Assembly: GCF_947648125.1 (NCBI RefSeq) | Contig: NZ_CANSMR010000017.1 | Location: 113,208-177,207, forward strand | Direction: 5' to 3' | DNA: 64,000 nucleotides | From: an uncultured Bradyrhizobium sp. | GTDB taxonomy: Bacteria > Pseudomonadota > Alphaproteobacteria > Rhizobiales > Xanthobacteraceae | Shown here: piece by piece, positions 43,879 to 53,023 of the stretch | Numbering within the stretch: the stretch's first letter is position 1 | Layout: every line of letters begins with the position of its first letter | Translations under genes and position numbers: made by a program | Notes under the pieces: generated by a model | Database searches by the model: none | What the model was told of the DNA's origin: nothing | Seen by the model: only the letters and a program-made list of their open reading frames with translations

Positions 43879-44886
43879 TCAACGGCCATCGCGAATCTGT
43901 TCCGGCGTCAGCCCCGGCGACCCTTTGCCGTCGGCCTCCGCCTTCCGGATCAGCGCGATGATACGTCTCGACAGCGGCGCCTCGAGGCCGTGGCGATCCG
44001 CGATCGCGATGATCACGCCCTGCAGATAGTCGATCTCGGTGCGCCGGCCACGCTGAAGATCCTCCCACATCGAGGAGCGCGCTTCGGGATCGATCTTCAT
44101 GGTGCGGCCGAGCAGCATGTCGAACAGCGCGTCCGGCAGCCGCAACAATGTCGGCATCCAGCTCGAAGGCAGCGGCGTCGGCGACACCGGCGCAATCCCT
44201 TCGGCGCGAATCGCGGCCAAACCCTCGGCCATCTGGTCGGCGAATAATCGTCGCCAGCCGCGCAGTGCGAGCTGCTGCCGCAGCGGAATGTTGGACAGCG
44301 CATTGAGCGCGTTGTTGAGATTGACGATCAGCTTGCCCCACTGCACGCCGTCGATGTTGGAGGTCGCCTTCATCGCAAGGCCCGGCACCGAGAGCCGCGC
44401 GGCGGTGCCGACATCATCCTGCGCGATCACGATGTCGCCGGAGGTCGAGCGATGGAAGCGACCGTCGCCGAGCGCGACCACGTTGAACGGCACCATGCCG
44501 CCGAGCACCTTGCGGCCCGGCAGGCGGTCGCGCAGCAACGGCACATTGCCGACGCCATTCTGCAGGCTGATCACCGCGGCATCGGCGGCGGCGTGGCGCG
44601 CGATCAATTCGGCGATCTCGGCCGTATCGGCGCTCTTCACCGTCACCAGCACCGTCTCGACGTCGCGCAGGATCGACGGATCGTCGGACAGAACGAGCCG
44701 GTCCGCGGATACCATCCGCTCCGAACCGTCGAAACTGCTGACCCGCAAGCCGTGGCCCGCGATTTCCTGGATCAGCCGCGGCCGGGCCAGCAGCGCGACG
44801 CGGCGGCCGGACGCAGCCAGCATGCCGCCAACGAAGCAACCGATGCTTCCGGCGCCCGCGATGCCGATCGGCCGGTCTGCGTTCAT
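43879..44886 (-). CDS. 2-dehydropantoate 2-reductase family protein (second)
   Basis: A 335-residue reductase: IGIAGAGSIGCFVGGMLAAS (Rossmann), VETVLVTVKSADTAEIAELI, SLQNGVGNVPLLRDRLPGR and the C-terminal domain WGKLIVNLNNALNALSNIPL with the catalytic lysine. It shares the fold with the gene at 7359-8333 but is not a close copy. ATG 44886 gives a normal N-terminus; upstream frame is unlikely. Either could be the true PanE of pantothenate synthesis. Confidence 0.85.
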   Translation of the reverse strand: MNADRPIGIAGAGSIGCFVGGMLAASGRRVALLARPRLIQEIAGHGLRVSSFDGSERMVSADRLVLSDDPSILRDVETVLVTVKSADTAEIAELIARHAAADAAVISLQNGVGNVPLLRDRLPGRKVLGGMVPFNVVALGDGRFHRSTSGDIVIAQDDVGTAARLSVPGLAMKATSNIDGVQWGKLIVNLNNALNALSNIPLRQQLALRGWRRLFADQMAEGLAAIRAEGIAPVSPTPLPSSWMPTLLRLPDALFDMLLGRTMKIDPEARSSMWEDLQRGRRTEIDYLQGVIIAIADRHGLEAPLSRRIIALIRKAEADGKGSPGLTPEQIRDGR

Positions 44887-45049
44887 TTGGCTAAACGTCC
44901 GTTCATCAGGGCTCGATAGCAGACCTCGATAGCAGAACTGCGGTTGCCTGCCTATTTCCACGCCCCGCCGCCCGGGTGGCCCGCCTTGTAACCGTCATGG
45001 GCCGAAGCTATGTTTCCGGCTCGGGGCACGGTTGCGGCAGGAGACGATC

Positions 45050-45652
45050 ATGGGTTTACTCGACGTACTCAACGGCATGCAGAACGGCCCCCGCGGTCCA
45101 AGCGCGCCAAGCACCCCATCCGACAGCTCAAGCGGCGGCGGAATGTCGCCGATGACCATGGCGATCCTGGCGTTGCTCGCCTGGAAGGCGGTCAAGCATT
45201 TCTCCGGCGGCCAGCCGGGCGCGACCGCGCCTCAGCCGACACCGGCGCAGGCGCCATCACTCCCCGGCAACGTCACCGCGAGCCTGCCCGGCGGCGCCGG
45301 CGGCGGCGGACTTGGTGATCTGCTCAAGGGCGGCCTTGGCGGCCTGCTCGCCGGCGGCGCAGCCGGCACCGTGCTCAGCGGCGGCCTCGGTGATCTGCTC
45401 AATCAATTGCAGCAGAAGGGCCATGGCGACACGGCCAATTCCTGGGTCAGCAACGGCCCCAACAAGCAGATCGCGCCCGGCGATCTCGCCAACGCGCTCG
45501 GCGCCGACCAGATCGACTCGCTGGCGTCGCAGAGCGGCATGTCGCGCGACCAATTGCTGCAGGGCCTGAGCCAGTATCTGCCCGACGCAATCAATCATCT
45601 GACGCCGGACGGCCGGCTGCCGAGCGGCGACGAGCTGAGCGGCCGGCTCTAG
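45050..45652 (+). CDS. YidB-like (DUF937) protein
   Basis: A 200-residue glycine-rich protein. It opens MGLLDVLNGMQNGPRGPSAP and has a helix (MTMAILALLAWKAV), a glycine-rich GGLGDLLKGGLGGLLAGG segment and the conserved C-terminal block NSWVSNGPNKQIAPGDLANA, LGADQIDSLASQSGMSRDQL. Family function unknown; often in stress-related settings. It lies 36 bp before a GlsB-like gene. Confidence 0.82.
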   Translation: MGLLDVLNGMQNGPRGPSAPSTPSDSSSGGGMSPMTMAILALLAWKAVKHFSGGQPGATAPQPTPAQAPSLPGNVTASLPGGAGGGGLGDLLKGGLGGLLAGGAAGTVLSGGLGDLLNQLQQKGHGDTANSWVSNGPNKQIAPGDLANALGADQIDSLASQSGMSRDQLLQGLSQYLPDAINHLTPDGRLPSGDELSGRL

Positions 45653-45688
45653 CGCCAGCGTTGATTCCATCTGAGGAGGACGACAGTC

Positions 45689-45967
45689 ATGGGCGGCATC
45701 ATCTGGGTCATCATCGTCGGCTTTGTCGCGGGGATCATCGCGCGATTCCTGTCACCGGGCCCGAATAATCCAAGCGGCTTCATTCTCACCACCGTGCTCG
45801 GCATCGCCGGCGCGTTTCTCGCGACCTTCATCGGCCAGGCCATCGGCCACTACGGCCCTGAACAGGGCGCCGGCTTCATCACCGCCACGATCGGCGCGCT
45901 GGTGGTGCTGTTCATCTGGAACCGGCTGGTCGCGGCACGCGTGATCCCGGATATCGGCAACAGGTGA
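45689..45967 (+). CDS. GlsB/YeaQ/YmgE-family membrane protein
   Basis: A 92-residue inner-membrane protein with three hydrophobic segments and the family glycines: GGIIWVIIVGFVAGIIARFL, GFILTTVLGIAGAFLATFIG and ATIGALVVLFIWNRL. ATG follows GAGGA. Related proteins are stress-induced transglycosylase-associated or membrane proteins of poorly known role. Confidence 0.88.
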   Translation: MGGIIWVIIVGFVAGIIARFLSPGPNNPSGFILTTVLGIAGAFLATFIGQAIGHYGPEQGAGFITATIGALVVLFIWNRLVAARVIPDIGNR

Positions 45968-45995
45968 CGCCGAAGCCGAACACTGGTTCAAAATC

Positions 45996-46026
45996 AAAAT
46001 GCCCGGGCCTGGCCCGGGCATTTTCG
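45996..46026. terminator. bidirectional rho-independent terminator
   Basis: AAAATGCCCGGGCC and GGCCCGGGCATTTT form a very stable stem with A/T tails on both sides, located between converging genes. Confidence 0.85.
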
Positions 46027-46045
46027 TTTCTGCAGCGGCGCTGCG

Positions 46046-46828
46046 TCACTGAATGAGATGCATGCCGGCGTCCATGCGGACGAATTCGCCGGTCATGTTG
46101 CTCGACGCCGGGCTCGCCAGGAAGCAGACGAGATTGGCGATATCTTCGGCAGTAGACGCGACCTTCAGCGGCACGCGTGCGATCACAGTATCCCGCACCT
46201 GCTTTGCTTGCACCTCGCCGCGGCCCTTGGTGAACCAGGGCGTATCGATATAGCCCGGGCACACCGTGTTGACGCGGATCAACGGCGCCAGCGCACGCGC
46301 CAGCGACTGCGTCATGGTGTTGAGCGCGCCCTTGCTGGCGGCATAGGCGACCGACGAACCGCCGCCGGAAATGCCGGCGACCGAGGACACGTTCACGACC
46401 GCCGACGGACGACCGGATGCCTTCGCGCCGGCTTCGAGCAGCGCCCGCGCGGCGCGGACCATCTGGAACGGGCCGATGGTGTTGACGGCATAGATGCGCT
46501 GGAAATCCTCCGCCGTCAGGCCGTCGAGATCGTGATGCGGCACATGCTTGGTGGTGCCGGCATTGTTGACCAGCACGTCAAGGCGGCCCCAGCCCTGCGC
46601 AGCGGCTGCGACCTTCTTGCAATCCTCATCGCGCGAGACGTCGCCCTGCACCACCAGCACCTCGGCACCCTGCTTGCGGCAGGCTTCCGCGGTCGCTTCG
46701 GCTTCCGCCTTGCTGCTGGAGTAGTTGATGATGAGGCGCGCGCCCTGCGTGGCGAGGATTTGCGCGGTGGCGGCGCCGAGTCCCGATGCCGACCCCGTCA
46801 CGATCGCGCACAAACCATCCTTGGACAT
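46046..46828 (-). CDS. short-chain dehydrogenase (3-oxoacyl reductase-like)
   Basis: A 260-residue SDR: AIVTGSASGLGAATAQILAT, LDVLVNNAGTT, catalytic Ser in VVNVSSVAG and YAASKGALNTM (Tyr-x-x-x-Lys). The ATG at 46828 has AAGGA at proper distance; 46834 is six bases earlier. Likely reduces a 3-oxoacyl or other keto group; substrate unknown. Confidence 0.9.
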   Translation of the reverse strand: MSKDGLCAIVTGSASGLGAATAQILATQGARLIINYSSSKAEAEATAEACRKQGAEVLVVQGDVSRDEDCKKVAAAAQGWGRLDVLVNNAGTTKHVPHHDLDGLTAEDFQRIYAVNTIGPFQMVRAARALLEAGAKASGRPSAVVNVSSVAGISGGGSSVAYAASKGALNTMTQSLARALAPLIRVNTVCPGYIDTPWFTKGRGEVQAKQVRDTVIARVPLKVASTAEDIANLVCFLASPASSNMTGEFVRMDAGMHLIQ

Positions 46829-46932
46829 CTGCATTTTCCTTGTTGTTGTGAGCCAGATGAACTCCGGCGGCGGCACACCATATCGCGCAGAACGACATCT
46901 GCAAACCGCGCCACAGCCTCAGGCGCAGGTCC

Positions 46933-47694
46933 TCACGTATATGCGTTCAGGCCCTTCTGCAGACTGGCCCACTGCGCTTCGTCATGACCGCAGATGATCT
47001 TGACGCCGGACGCCTCGAGCCTGGCGATCTCGTCGAGCGAGTTCAGGAATTGGTCGACGTCGAGGCTGTTCCTCGGTGAGGTCCGCTGATCGAGATTGGC
47101 GCGCACACTGAGCGCATCGGACGCGAGCAGGTATTCACCGCTCTGATCCAGCTTAGCCAGCGCGCCGGTCGTCCCCTTCGAATGTCCCGGCAGCGGCACC
47201 AGCGTCAACTTGCCATCGCCGAACACATCCATCTGCCGATCGAAGATCTCCATCTTCAGCGGATGATCCCAATCCGCCTTGACGTATCCGCGATCGAACG
47301 CGTTATCCGCGTTCGCGGCCTCGACCTCGAGCGCATGGACGAAGATCGTCGCCTTCTTGAAGAAGGCGTTGCAGCCGCAATGATCGGTGTGCAGGTGAGA
47401 GCAGATCACCACATCGATATCGTCGGGGCCAAGGCCAACCGCCTTCAGGCTCGTCAGCACATGATCGTCCGCCGGCATGATCGGCTGCATGTATTTGGCA
47501 AGCGTGCCGAGCCGTCCTTCGGGATCGGTCGCGACATCGGGATGGCATCCGGTGTCGAACAGCACGTTGCCCTGCGTGTGCCGCAACAGCACGCAGGCGA
47601 CCGGCAGATCGATCATCTCGCCGCGCGCCGCATCAGGCAGATAGGTCCGCCTGGACATCCGCAGACGTCCGCCCGACAGCATATGCATCTTCAT
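46933..47694 (-). CDS. metallo-beta-lactamase-fold lactonase
   Basis: A 253-residue zinc hydrolase of the N-acyl homoserine lactonase (AiiA) family: HLHTDHCG is the H-x-H-x-D-H metal motif, LVPLPGHSKG supplies the next His and LLASDA the bridging Asp, and the C-terminal ICGHDEAQW the last His. GGAGGTGG precedes the ATG. It may open quorum-signal lactones or another lactone in catabolism. Divergent from the acyl-CoA ligase that starts the catabolic block. Confidence 0.82.
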   Translation of the reverse strand: MKMHMLSGGRLRMSRRTYLPDAARGEMIDLPVACVLLRHTQGNVLFDTGCHPDVATDPEGRLGTLAKYMQPIMPADDHVLTSLKAVGLGPDDIDVVICSHLHTDHCGCNAFFKKATIFVHALEVEAANADNAFDRGYVKADWDHPLKMEIFDRQMDVFGDGKLTLVPLPGHSKGTTGALAKLDQSGEYLLASDALSVRANLDQRTSPRNSLDVDQFLNSLDEIARLEASGVKIICGHDEAQWASLQKGLNAYT

Positions 47695-47888
47695 CTCGCC
47701 ACCTCCAATTTTTGGTCCCAAACTACATATGAGTTTTTTGGAAACTCATAATAAATTTGACAGCACATTACTCGCCCTTATAGCTTCCGCGCAACGCCGC
47801 GATCGCGGCAACGCGCTCAACGAAGCGGCTCTCTTGGACCGGCATCGTTGACATCGACCTGCGGCCGCCAAAGGGAAGCTTCGCCACG

Positions 47889-49517
47889 ATGTACACCGTG
47901 TTCAGCGTGTTCGCTGCGACTGCAGATGCGGCAGCGTTCAAACCCTTCCTCTGCATTCCCGCGCGTTCCGACCGCGGCTATTTTCCCGATGGCGTCGAAC
48001 TATCCTATGGCGACATTGCGCGGCAGGTCTGCGCGTTGCGCGAACAATACTGCGCAGCTGGCTTCGGGCATGGACACCGCGCCTGTCTGTTGCTGGAGAG
48101 CCGGCCTGATTTCATCGTGCATTGGCTGGCGCTCAACGGTCTCGGGGTCTCGATCGTTCCGATCAACCCGGCCTATCGCACGGCGGAGATCGAGTATCTC
48201 ATTGCGCATGCCGAGCCCGACCTGGTCGTCACGCTGTACGACCAGAAGGAATTGCAGAAGGCGCTGACCGGCAGGGTGCCCGTGCTTGAAGTATCCGGCG
48301 ACGATCTCGGCGCGAGCGTGACGCAGATTCCGCAAGCCCTGAGGCCGCCGCCGCGCGCCGGCGAGCCGGGAAGCGAGACCGAGGCCGCGCTGCTCTACAC
48401 GTCAGGCACGACGGCGCGTCCGAAGGGCTGCATCCTGACCAACGAATACGTGGTCTCGACCGGCCGCTGGTACGTCAGCCACGGCGGCGAGGCGACGTAC
48501 CATGCCGGCACGGAGCGCCTCTACAGCCCGCTGCCGCTGTTCCACATGGCCGGCCTGACGCTGACCCCGATCGCGATGATGCTGACCGGCGGCTGCCTGA
48601 TCCTGCCGGAACGCTTCAACGCCAAATCGGCCTGGCGCGACATTGTCTCCTGCCGCGCCAGCGTGCTGCATTATCTCGGCGTGATCGTCGCGGCCCTGCT
48701 TGCGCAGCCGGAGACGCCGGACGAGAAGGCCCATGCGTTGCGCTTCTCGATGGGCGTCGGCGCCAATCCCGAGCAGCGCGCACGAGCCCGCGAGCGCTTC
48801 GGCATCCCCTTCGTCGAGGGCTGGGGCATGACGGAGACCGGACGCAGCCCGTTCAACACGGTCGAGCCGCGCCATCTCGAGACCAACACCATCGGCCGCA
48901 GCGTACCCGGCCTCGAAATGACGATTCTCGATGCCGACGAAAATGCGCTGCCGCCGGGCGCGGTCGGCGAACTCTGCGTGCGTCATTCGGAAGCGACGCC
49001 GCGGCGCGGCTTCTTTTCCGGCTATCTGAAGGACCCTGAGGCCACTGAGCAAGCCTGGCGCGGCGGCTGGTTTCACACCGGCGACAGCGCCTGGCAGCAC
49101 GCGGACGGCGCGTTCGTGTTCGTCGACCGGCTGAAGCACCTGGTGCGGCGCGCCGGCGAAAACATTTCGGCGGCGGAGGTCGAAGCCGTCTTGACGACGT
49201 CGCCTCTGGTCAAACAGGCCGCGGTCGTTGCCGCGCGCGATCCGATCCGCGACGAGGAGGTTGCGGCCTTCATCGTGATCAACGACGGCGGCGCCGCCTC
49301 GCGCGAACTCGCGCAGGAGATCTTCCACTTCTGCCGCGAGCGCCTCGCGCCATTCAAGCTGCCGGCGTGGATCGCCTTCGTCGGCGAGCTGCCGCTGACC
49401 TCGACCAACAAGGTCCAGAAGCACACGCTGCTCGGCCCTGACAAGGATCCGCAGTCGCATCCCGACATGATCGACCTGCGGCAAGAAAAGACCAACGCCA
49501 TAAGGCAATCGAACTAG
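47889..49517 (+). CDS. AMP-binding acyl-CoA ligase
   Basis: A 542-residue ANL enzyme that would activate a carboxylic acid with ATP and CoA. LLYTSGTTARPKGCILTN is the P-loop (A3), EGWGMTETGRSPFN the A5 motif, GGWFHTGDSAW A7, and RRAGENISAAEVEAVLTTSP A8; a catalytic lysine is in LTSTNKVQKHTL. The Crotonobetaine/carnitine-CoA ligase-like subfamily is the best fit. First gene of the plus-strand catabolic block, 15 bp before a binding-protein gene. Confidence 0.88.
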   Translation: MYTVFSVFAATADAAAFKPFLCIPARSDRGYFPDGVELSYGDIARQVCALREQYCAAGFGHGHRACLLLESRPDFIVHWLALNGLGVSIVPINPAYRTAEIEYLIAHAEPDLVVTLYDQKELQKALTGRVPVLEVSGDDLGASVTQIPQALRPPPRAGEPGSETEAALLYTSGTTARPKGCILTNEYVVSTGRWYVSHGGEATYHAGTERLYSPLPLFHMAGLTLTPIAMMLTGGCLILPERFNAKSAWRDIVSCRASVLHYLGVIVAALLAQPETPDEKAHALRFSMGVGANPEQRARARERFGIPFVEGWGMTETGRSPFNTVEPRHLETNTIGRSVPGLEMTILDADENALPPGAVGELCVRHSEATPRRGFFSGYLKDPEATEQAWRGGWFHTGDSAWQHADGAFVFVDRLKHLVRRAGENISAAEVEAVLTTSPLVKQAAVVAARDPIRDEEVAAFIVINDGGAASRELAQEIFHFCRERLAPFKLPAWIAFVGELPLTSTNKVQKHTLLGPDKDPQSHPDMIDLRQEKTNAIRQSN

Positions 49518-49532
49518 AGGAAACCAGGGACA

Positions 49533-50747
49533 ATGACATCGAGTTACGGATGGCTCGCCGCGAGCGTTGCATTGCTGACCGCCGCCTTCGCCACGCCATC
49601 GCACGCGCAGATTTCCGACGACGTGGTGAAGATCGGCGTGCTGACCGATCAGGCCGGCCTCTATGCCGACGCTGCCGGCCCCGGCGCGGTCGAAGCGGTG
49701 CGGATGGCGATCGCGGATTTCGGCGGCAAGGTTTTGGGCAAGCCGATCGCGATGGTCGATGCCGACCATCAGAACAAGGCCGACATCGGCGCCGGCATCG
49801 CGCGGCGCTGGTATGAGCAGGAGAATGTCGACGTCACCGTCGATTTCGCCAATTCCGCCGTCGCCTTCGCCGTGCTCGAACTCACCAAGCAGAAGAACAA
49901 GGCGATGCTGGTGTCGTCGGCCGGCTCATCCGACCTCACCGGAAAGGGCTGCTCGGCCAATTCAGTGCAGTGGACCTATAACACCTATGCGCTTGCCAAC
50001 AGCACGGTTCGGGCGCTGGCCAAGGAAGGCGCCAAGAGCTGGTATTTCGTCACGGTCGACTACGCCTTTGGCCACGCGCTGCGCAACGACGCGGCCAAGA
50101 CCGTGGAGAAGGTCGGCGGCAGCATCGTCGGCGACGTGCGGCATCCGCTCAACAGCATGGATTTCTCATCCTATCTGCTCCAGGCCCAGAGCTCGAAAGC
50201 GGACGTGATCGCCTTCGCCAACACCGGCGGCGATCTCGCCAATTCGATCCGGCAGGCGCAGGAATTCGGGCTGGCGCAGAAGCAGAAGCTCGCAGCCTTC
50301 CTGATGCAGACCAGCGACATCCACGCGATCGGCTTGCAAGCCGCCCAGGGCTTGCAGCTTGCGACCGCCTTCTATTGGGATCTCGACGACAAGACCCGCG
50401 ATTTCGCCGCGCGCTTCATGGCCAAGACCAACAAGCGACCGACCATGGTGCAGGCCGGTCTCTACTCCGCTGTCATGAACTATCTCAAGGCGATCGAAAA
50501 GTCCGGCACCGATGACGGTCCCAAGGTGATCGCGCAGATGAAGGACATGCCGATCGACGACTTCTTTGCCCGCAATGCGTTCCTGCGCGAGGACGGCCAG
50601 CTGATCCACGACATGTACCTCGTGCAGGTGAAATCGCCGGCGGAATCCAAGGGGGCCTGGGATTACGAGAAGCTGGTTCAGGTCATCCCGGGCAAGGAGG
50701 CATTTGCGACGCCAGAGGAGAGCGCATGCCCGCTGCTCAAGAAATGA
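49533..50747 (+). CDS. ABC transporter substrate-binding protein, branched-chain amino-acid type
   Basis: A 404-residue periplasmic binding protein (LivJ/peripla_BP_6 family). Signal peptide ending TPSHAQI; mature VVKIGVLTDQAGLYADAAGP, GGKVLGKPIAMVDADHQNKA and WYFVTVDYAFGHALRNDAAK. No permease or ATPase lies nearby, so it relies on transporter subunits elsewhere or acts as an orphan receptor. A similar gene is at 60164-61369. In this context it probably binds the aromatic or alicyclic acid degraded by the neighbours. Confidence 0.9.
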   Translation: MTSSYGWLAASVALLTAAFATPSHAQISDDVVKIGVLTDQAGLYADAAGPGAVEAVRMAIADFGGKVLGKPIAMVDADHQNKADIGAGIARRWYEQENVDVTVDFANSAVAFAVLELTKQKNKAMLVSSAGSSDLTGKGCSANSVQWTYNTYALANSTVRALAKEGAKSWYFVTVDYAFGHALRNDAAKTVEKVGGSIVGDVRHPLNSMDFSSYLLQAQSSKADVIAFANTGGDLANSIRQAQEFGLAQKQKLAAFLMQTSDIHAIGLQAAQGLQLATAFYWDLDDKTRDFAARFMAKTNKRPTMVQAGLYSAVMNYLKAIEKSGTDDGPKVIAQMKDMPIDDFFARNAFLREDGQLIHDMYLVQVKSPAESKGAWDYEKLVQVIPGKEAFATPEESACPLLKK

Positions 50748-50805
50748 TGCTCTCACAAATTCGCAAGACCACAGGCAAGAAACCACAAGCAAGGCTGGAC
50801 ATCGC

Positions 50806-51939
50806 ATGACCGAACTGCCGCTGCTCTTCACCCCGCTGCAACTGCGCGACCTCGAACTGAAGAACCGGATCATGGTCTCGCCGATGGCGACCTATTCGGC
50901 GCAGGACGGGCGCGCCACCGATTGGCACACCGCGCATATCGGCAAGCTCGCCGCCGGCGGTGCCGGTCTCGTGTTCGTCGAGCAGAGCTCGGTGAACACC
51001 CAGGGACGCATCACCCACGGCTGCCTCGGCATCTGGGATGATGCGCACATCGCGGACCATGCCGCCCTCGCCGCGCTGATCCACAGCTTCAACGCCAAGG
51101 CCGCGATCCAGATCGCACATGGCGGCCGGAAGGGCTCATCGCAGCGGCCGTGGGAAGGCGGCAATCCGCTCGGTGAAGCCGACATCAAGGCGCGCGGTGA
51201 AGGCCCCTGGCAGATCGCGGCCTCGAGCGGCATTCCGTTCGACGACGGCTGGCCCGCACCGCAGATGCTGACGTCAGAGCAGATCGATGCTCTGGTTGAC
51301 GACTACCGCCAGGCGTTTCGCCGCGCCAGGGCCGCCGGCTACGACGTCATCGAGCTGCACTGCGCACACGGCTACCTGATGCACTCGTTCCTGTCGCCGC
51401 TCGCCAACAACCGCAACGACGAGTATGGCGGGTCGCGCGAAAATCGCATGCGTCTGCCGCTGCGGATCGCCGGCATCATGCGCGAGGAATGGCCGGACCT
51501 CCTGCCGGCGTTCGTCCGCATCTCGTCGGTCGACGGCGTCGACATCGGCTGGGGAATCGAGGACTCGATCGCGTTTGCGACCGAGCTGAAGGCGATCGGG
51601 ATCGACATGGTCGACTGCTCGTCGGGCGGCATGAAGCTGCCGCGCGGCAATTCATTGGTGTCGCGCACCCCGGGCTTCCAGGTGCCCTTCGCCGAGCGGA
51701 TCCAGAAGGAAGCCGGCATGCCGACGGTTGCGGTCGGACTGATCCGCGAGCCGGACTACGCGGAAGCCATCTTGCGGGACGGCAAGGCGACGCTTATTGC
51801 ACTCGGCCGTGAACTGCTGTGGAATCCGAACTGGCCCGCACAGACGGCACTTGCGCTCGGATGCGATCCCGAGTGGACGAGCTGGCCGGAGCAATATGGC
51901 TGGTGGCTGAAGCGGCGGGTGGCACAGCAGGGACAATAG
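50806..51939 (+). CDS. NADH:flavin oxidoreductase (Old Yellow Enzyme family)
   Basis: A 377-residue FMN enzyme, closest in pattern to YqjM/NamA. FTPLQLRDLELKNRIMVSPM binds FMN, then IQIAHGGRKGS, VIELHCAHGYLMHSFLSPLA with the H-x-x-x-Y/H active-site region and NNRNDEYGGSRENRMRLPL. It reduces C=C bonds of enones, or could demethylate/reduce an intermediate in the local pathway. Followed 2 bp later by the IclR gene. Confidence 0.9.
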   Translation: MTELPLLFTPLQLRDLELKNRIMVSPMATYSAQDGRATDWHTAHIGKLAAGGAGLVFVEQSSVNTQGRITHGCLGIWDDAHIADHAALAALIHSFNAKAAIQIAHGGRKGSSQRPWEGGNPLGEADIKARGEGPWQIAASSGIPFDDGWPAPQMLTSEQIDALVDDYRQAFRRARAAGYDVIELHCAHGYLMHSFLSPLANNRNDEYGGSRENRMRLPLRIAGIMREEWPDLLPAFVRISSVDGVDIGWGIEDSIAFATELKAIGIDMVDCSSGGMKLPRGNSLVSRTPGFQVPFAERIQKEAGMPTVAVGLIREPDYAEAILRDGKATLIALGRELLWNPNWPAQTALALGCDPEWTSWPEQYGWWLKRRVAQQGQ

Positions 51940-51941
51940 GG

Positions 51942-52793
51942 ATGCCGGTGGCGAAAAAGGAAGCAGCGAAAGCCGGCGCGGCTGCCGGCGCGCGGTCTTT
52001 CGACGGCCCCGATTTCCCCGGTGATACCTCGCGCGACCTGCCGAAGATGGACAATGCGGTCAAGTCGGCGCGGCGCGTGTTCGACGTGCTCGAATTCTTT
52101 GAGGAGCACCAGCGCGCCGCCTCCGCCATCGAGGTCGCCGCCGCCTTGAAATTCCCGCAGTCCAGCACCTCGGCGCTGATGCGGACGATGACCGCGTTCG
52201 GCTATCTGCATTACGACACCAGCCGCCGCACCTATATCCCGACGCCGCGGATCTCGATGCTGGGGCACTGGTTGAGCCCGGCGCTGTTCACGCGGGGGCG
52301 CCTGATCAATCTGATGAACGAGCTCTCCGAGAAGACCGGTGAGACCATCATGCTCGCGGTGCGCAACGGGCTCAGTGCGCAGTATGTCCATATCATTCAG
52401 GCCCGACTGCCGATGCGGCTGTATGTCAAGGCCGGAACGCTGCGGCCGCTGGCGCGATCCGCATCGGGTTACGCGCTGCTGTCGGCCTATCCGGACAAGG
52501 AGGTACGCCGCCTGGTGCGCCTGATCAACGCCAACGAGCCGCGGCCCGATCGGCAGATCGACATCAAGGCGTTGCTGCTGGAGCTGAACAAGGTCCGCGC
52601 CAAGGGACATGCCTTCTCGCTCGGCCTGGTCACGCCGGGCGCCGGCGCCGTCGCCAGGAACCAGCCGCCAACAGCGGAAAAGAACGAGCCCCGGGTGCGG
52701 TTCGTGGCCGGACTGAACGACGCGCAGGTCACCCCGGAGACCGAGTTCGCTGACCTGATGCGGAAGGCGATCGAGTTTCATCTGGCGGACTGA
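51942..52793 (+). CDS. IclR-family transcriptional regulator
   Basis: A 283-residue regulator. HTH region: AVKSARRVFDVLEFFEEHQR, ASAIEVAAALKFPQSSTSAL. Effector domain: LSEKTGETIMLAVRNGLSAQ and PLARSASGYALLSAYPDKEV. The start is 2 bp after the stop of the flavin oxidoreductase, so the two are coupled. Likely local regulator of the catabolic block. Confidence 0.9.
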   Translation: MPVAKKEAAKAGAAAGARSFDGPDFPGDTSRDLPKMDNAVKSARRVFDVLEFFEEHQRAASAIEVAAALKFPQSSTSALMRTMTAFGYLHYDTSRRTYIPTPRISMLGHWLSPALFTRGRLINLMNELSEKTGETIMLAVRNGLSAQYVHIIQARLPMRLYVKAGTLRPLARSASGYALLSAYPDKEVRRLVRLINANEPRPDRQIDIKALLLELNKVRAKGHAFSLGLVTPGAGAVARNQPPTAEKNEPRVRFVAGLNDAQVTPETEFADLMRKAIEFHLAD

Positions 52794-53023
52794 ACTTATG
52801 TCGCCGGCCAATTTACTTCCGCGCGCGGCATACAAACCGAGGCGGTCGAAAGTTCACTATGCGGAATTCATGCGTCGCGTCCGGCTTCATGCCATCCGCG
52901 CAAGTGGCCCTGCGGGCAGCGCTTGTCACGGCTATGGCTTTTCCGCATCATTGAGCGCAAGACAACATCGCAAGCAGGTCACGGCCGAACGGCCAGCCCA
53001 AGCCAATCAACACGAGGAACGCT

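Noticed and set aside
43616-44341. A 241-codon minus-strand frame covering the small secreted protein
   Set aside because: Only the last 68 codons, with GAGGAGG before an ATG and a signal peptide, look real; the rest is a shadow of the reductase gene.
47700-47888. Riboswitch or leader RNA between the lactonase and acyl-CoA ligase genes
   Set aside because: The AT-rich gap has an inverted TTTTTGGAAACTCAT/ATGAGT-like patch but no recognisable aptamer; a promoter or operator is the simpler reading.
48402-49769. A 455-codon minus-strand open frame opposite the acyl-CoA ligase
   Set aside because: Arginine/histidine-rich mirror of a strongly motif-bearing ligase; a by-product of high GC.
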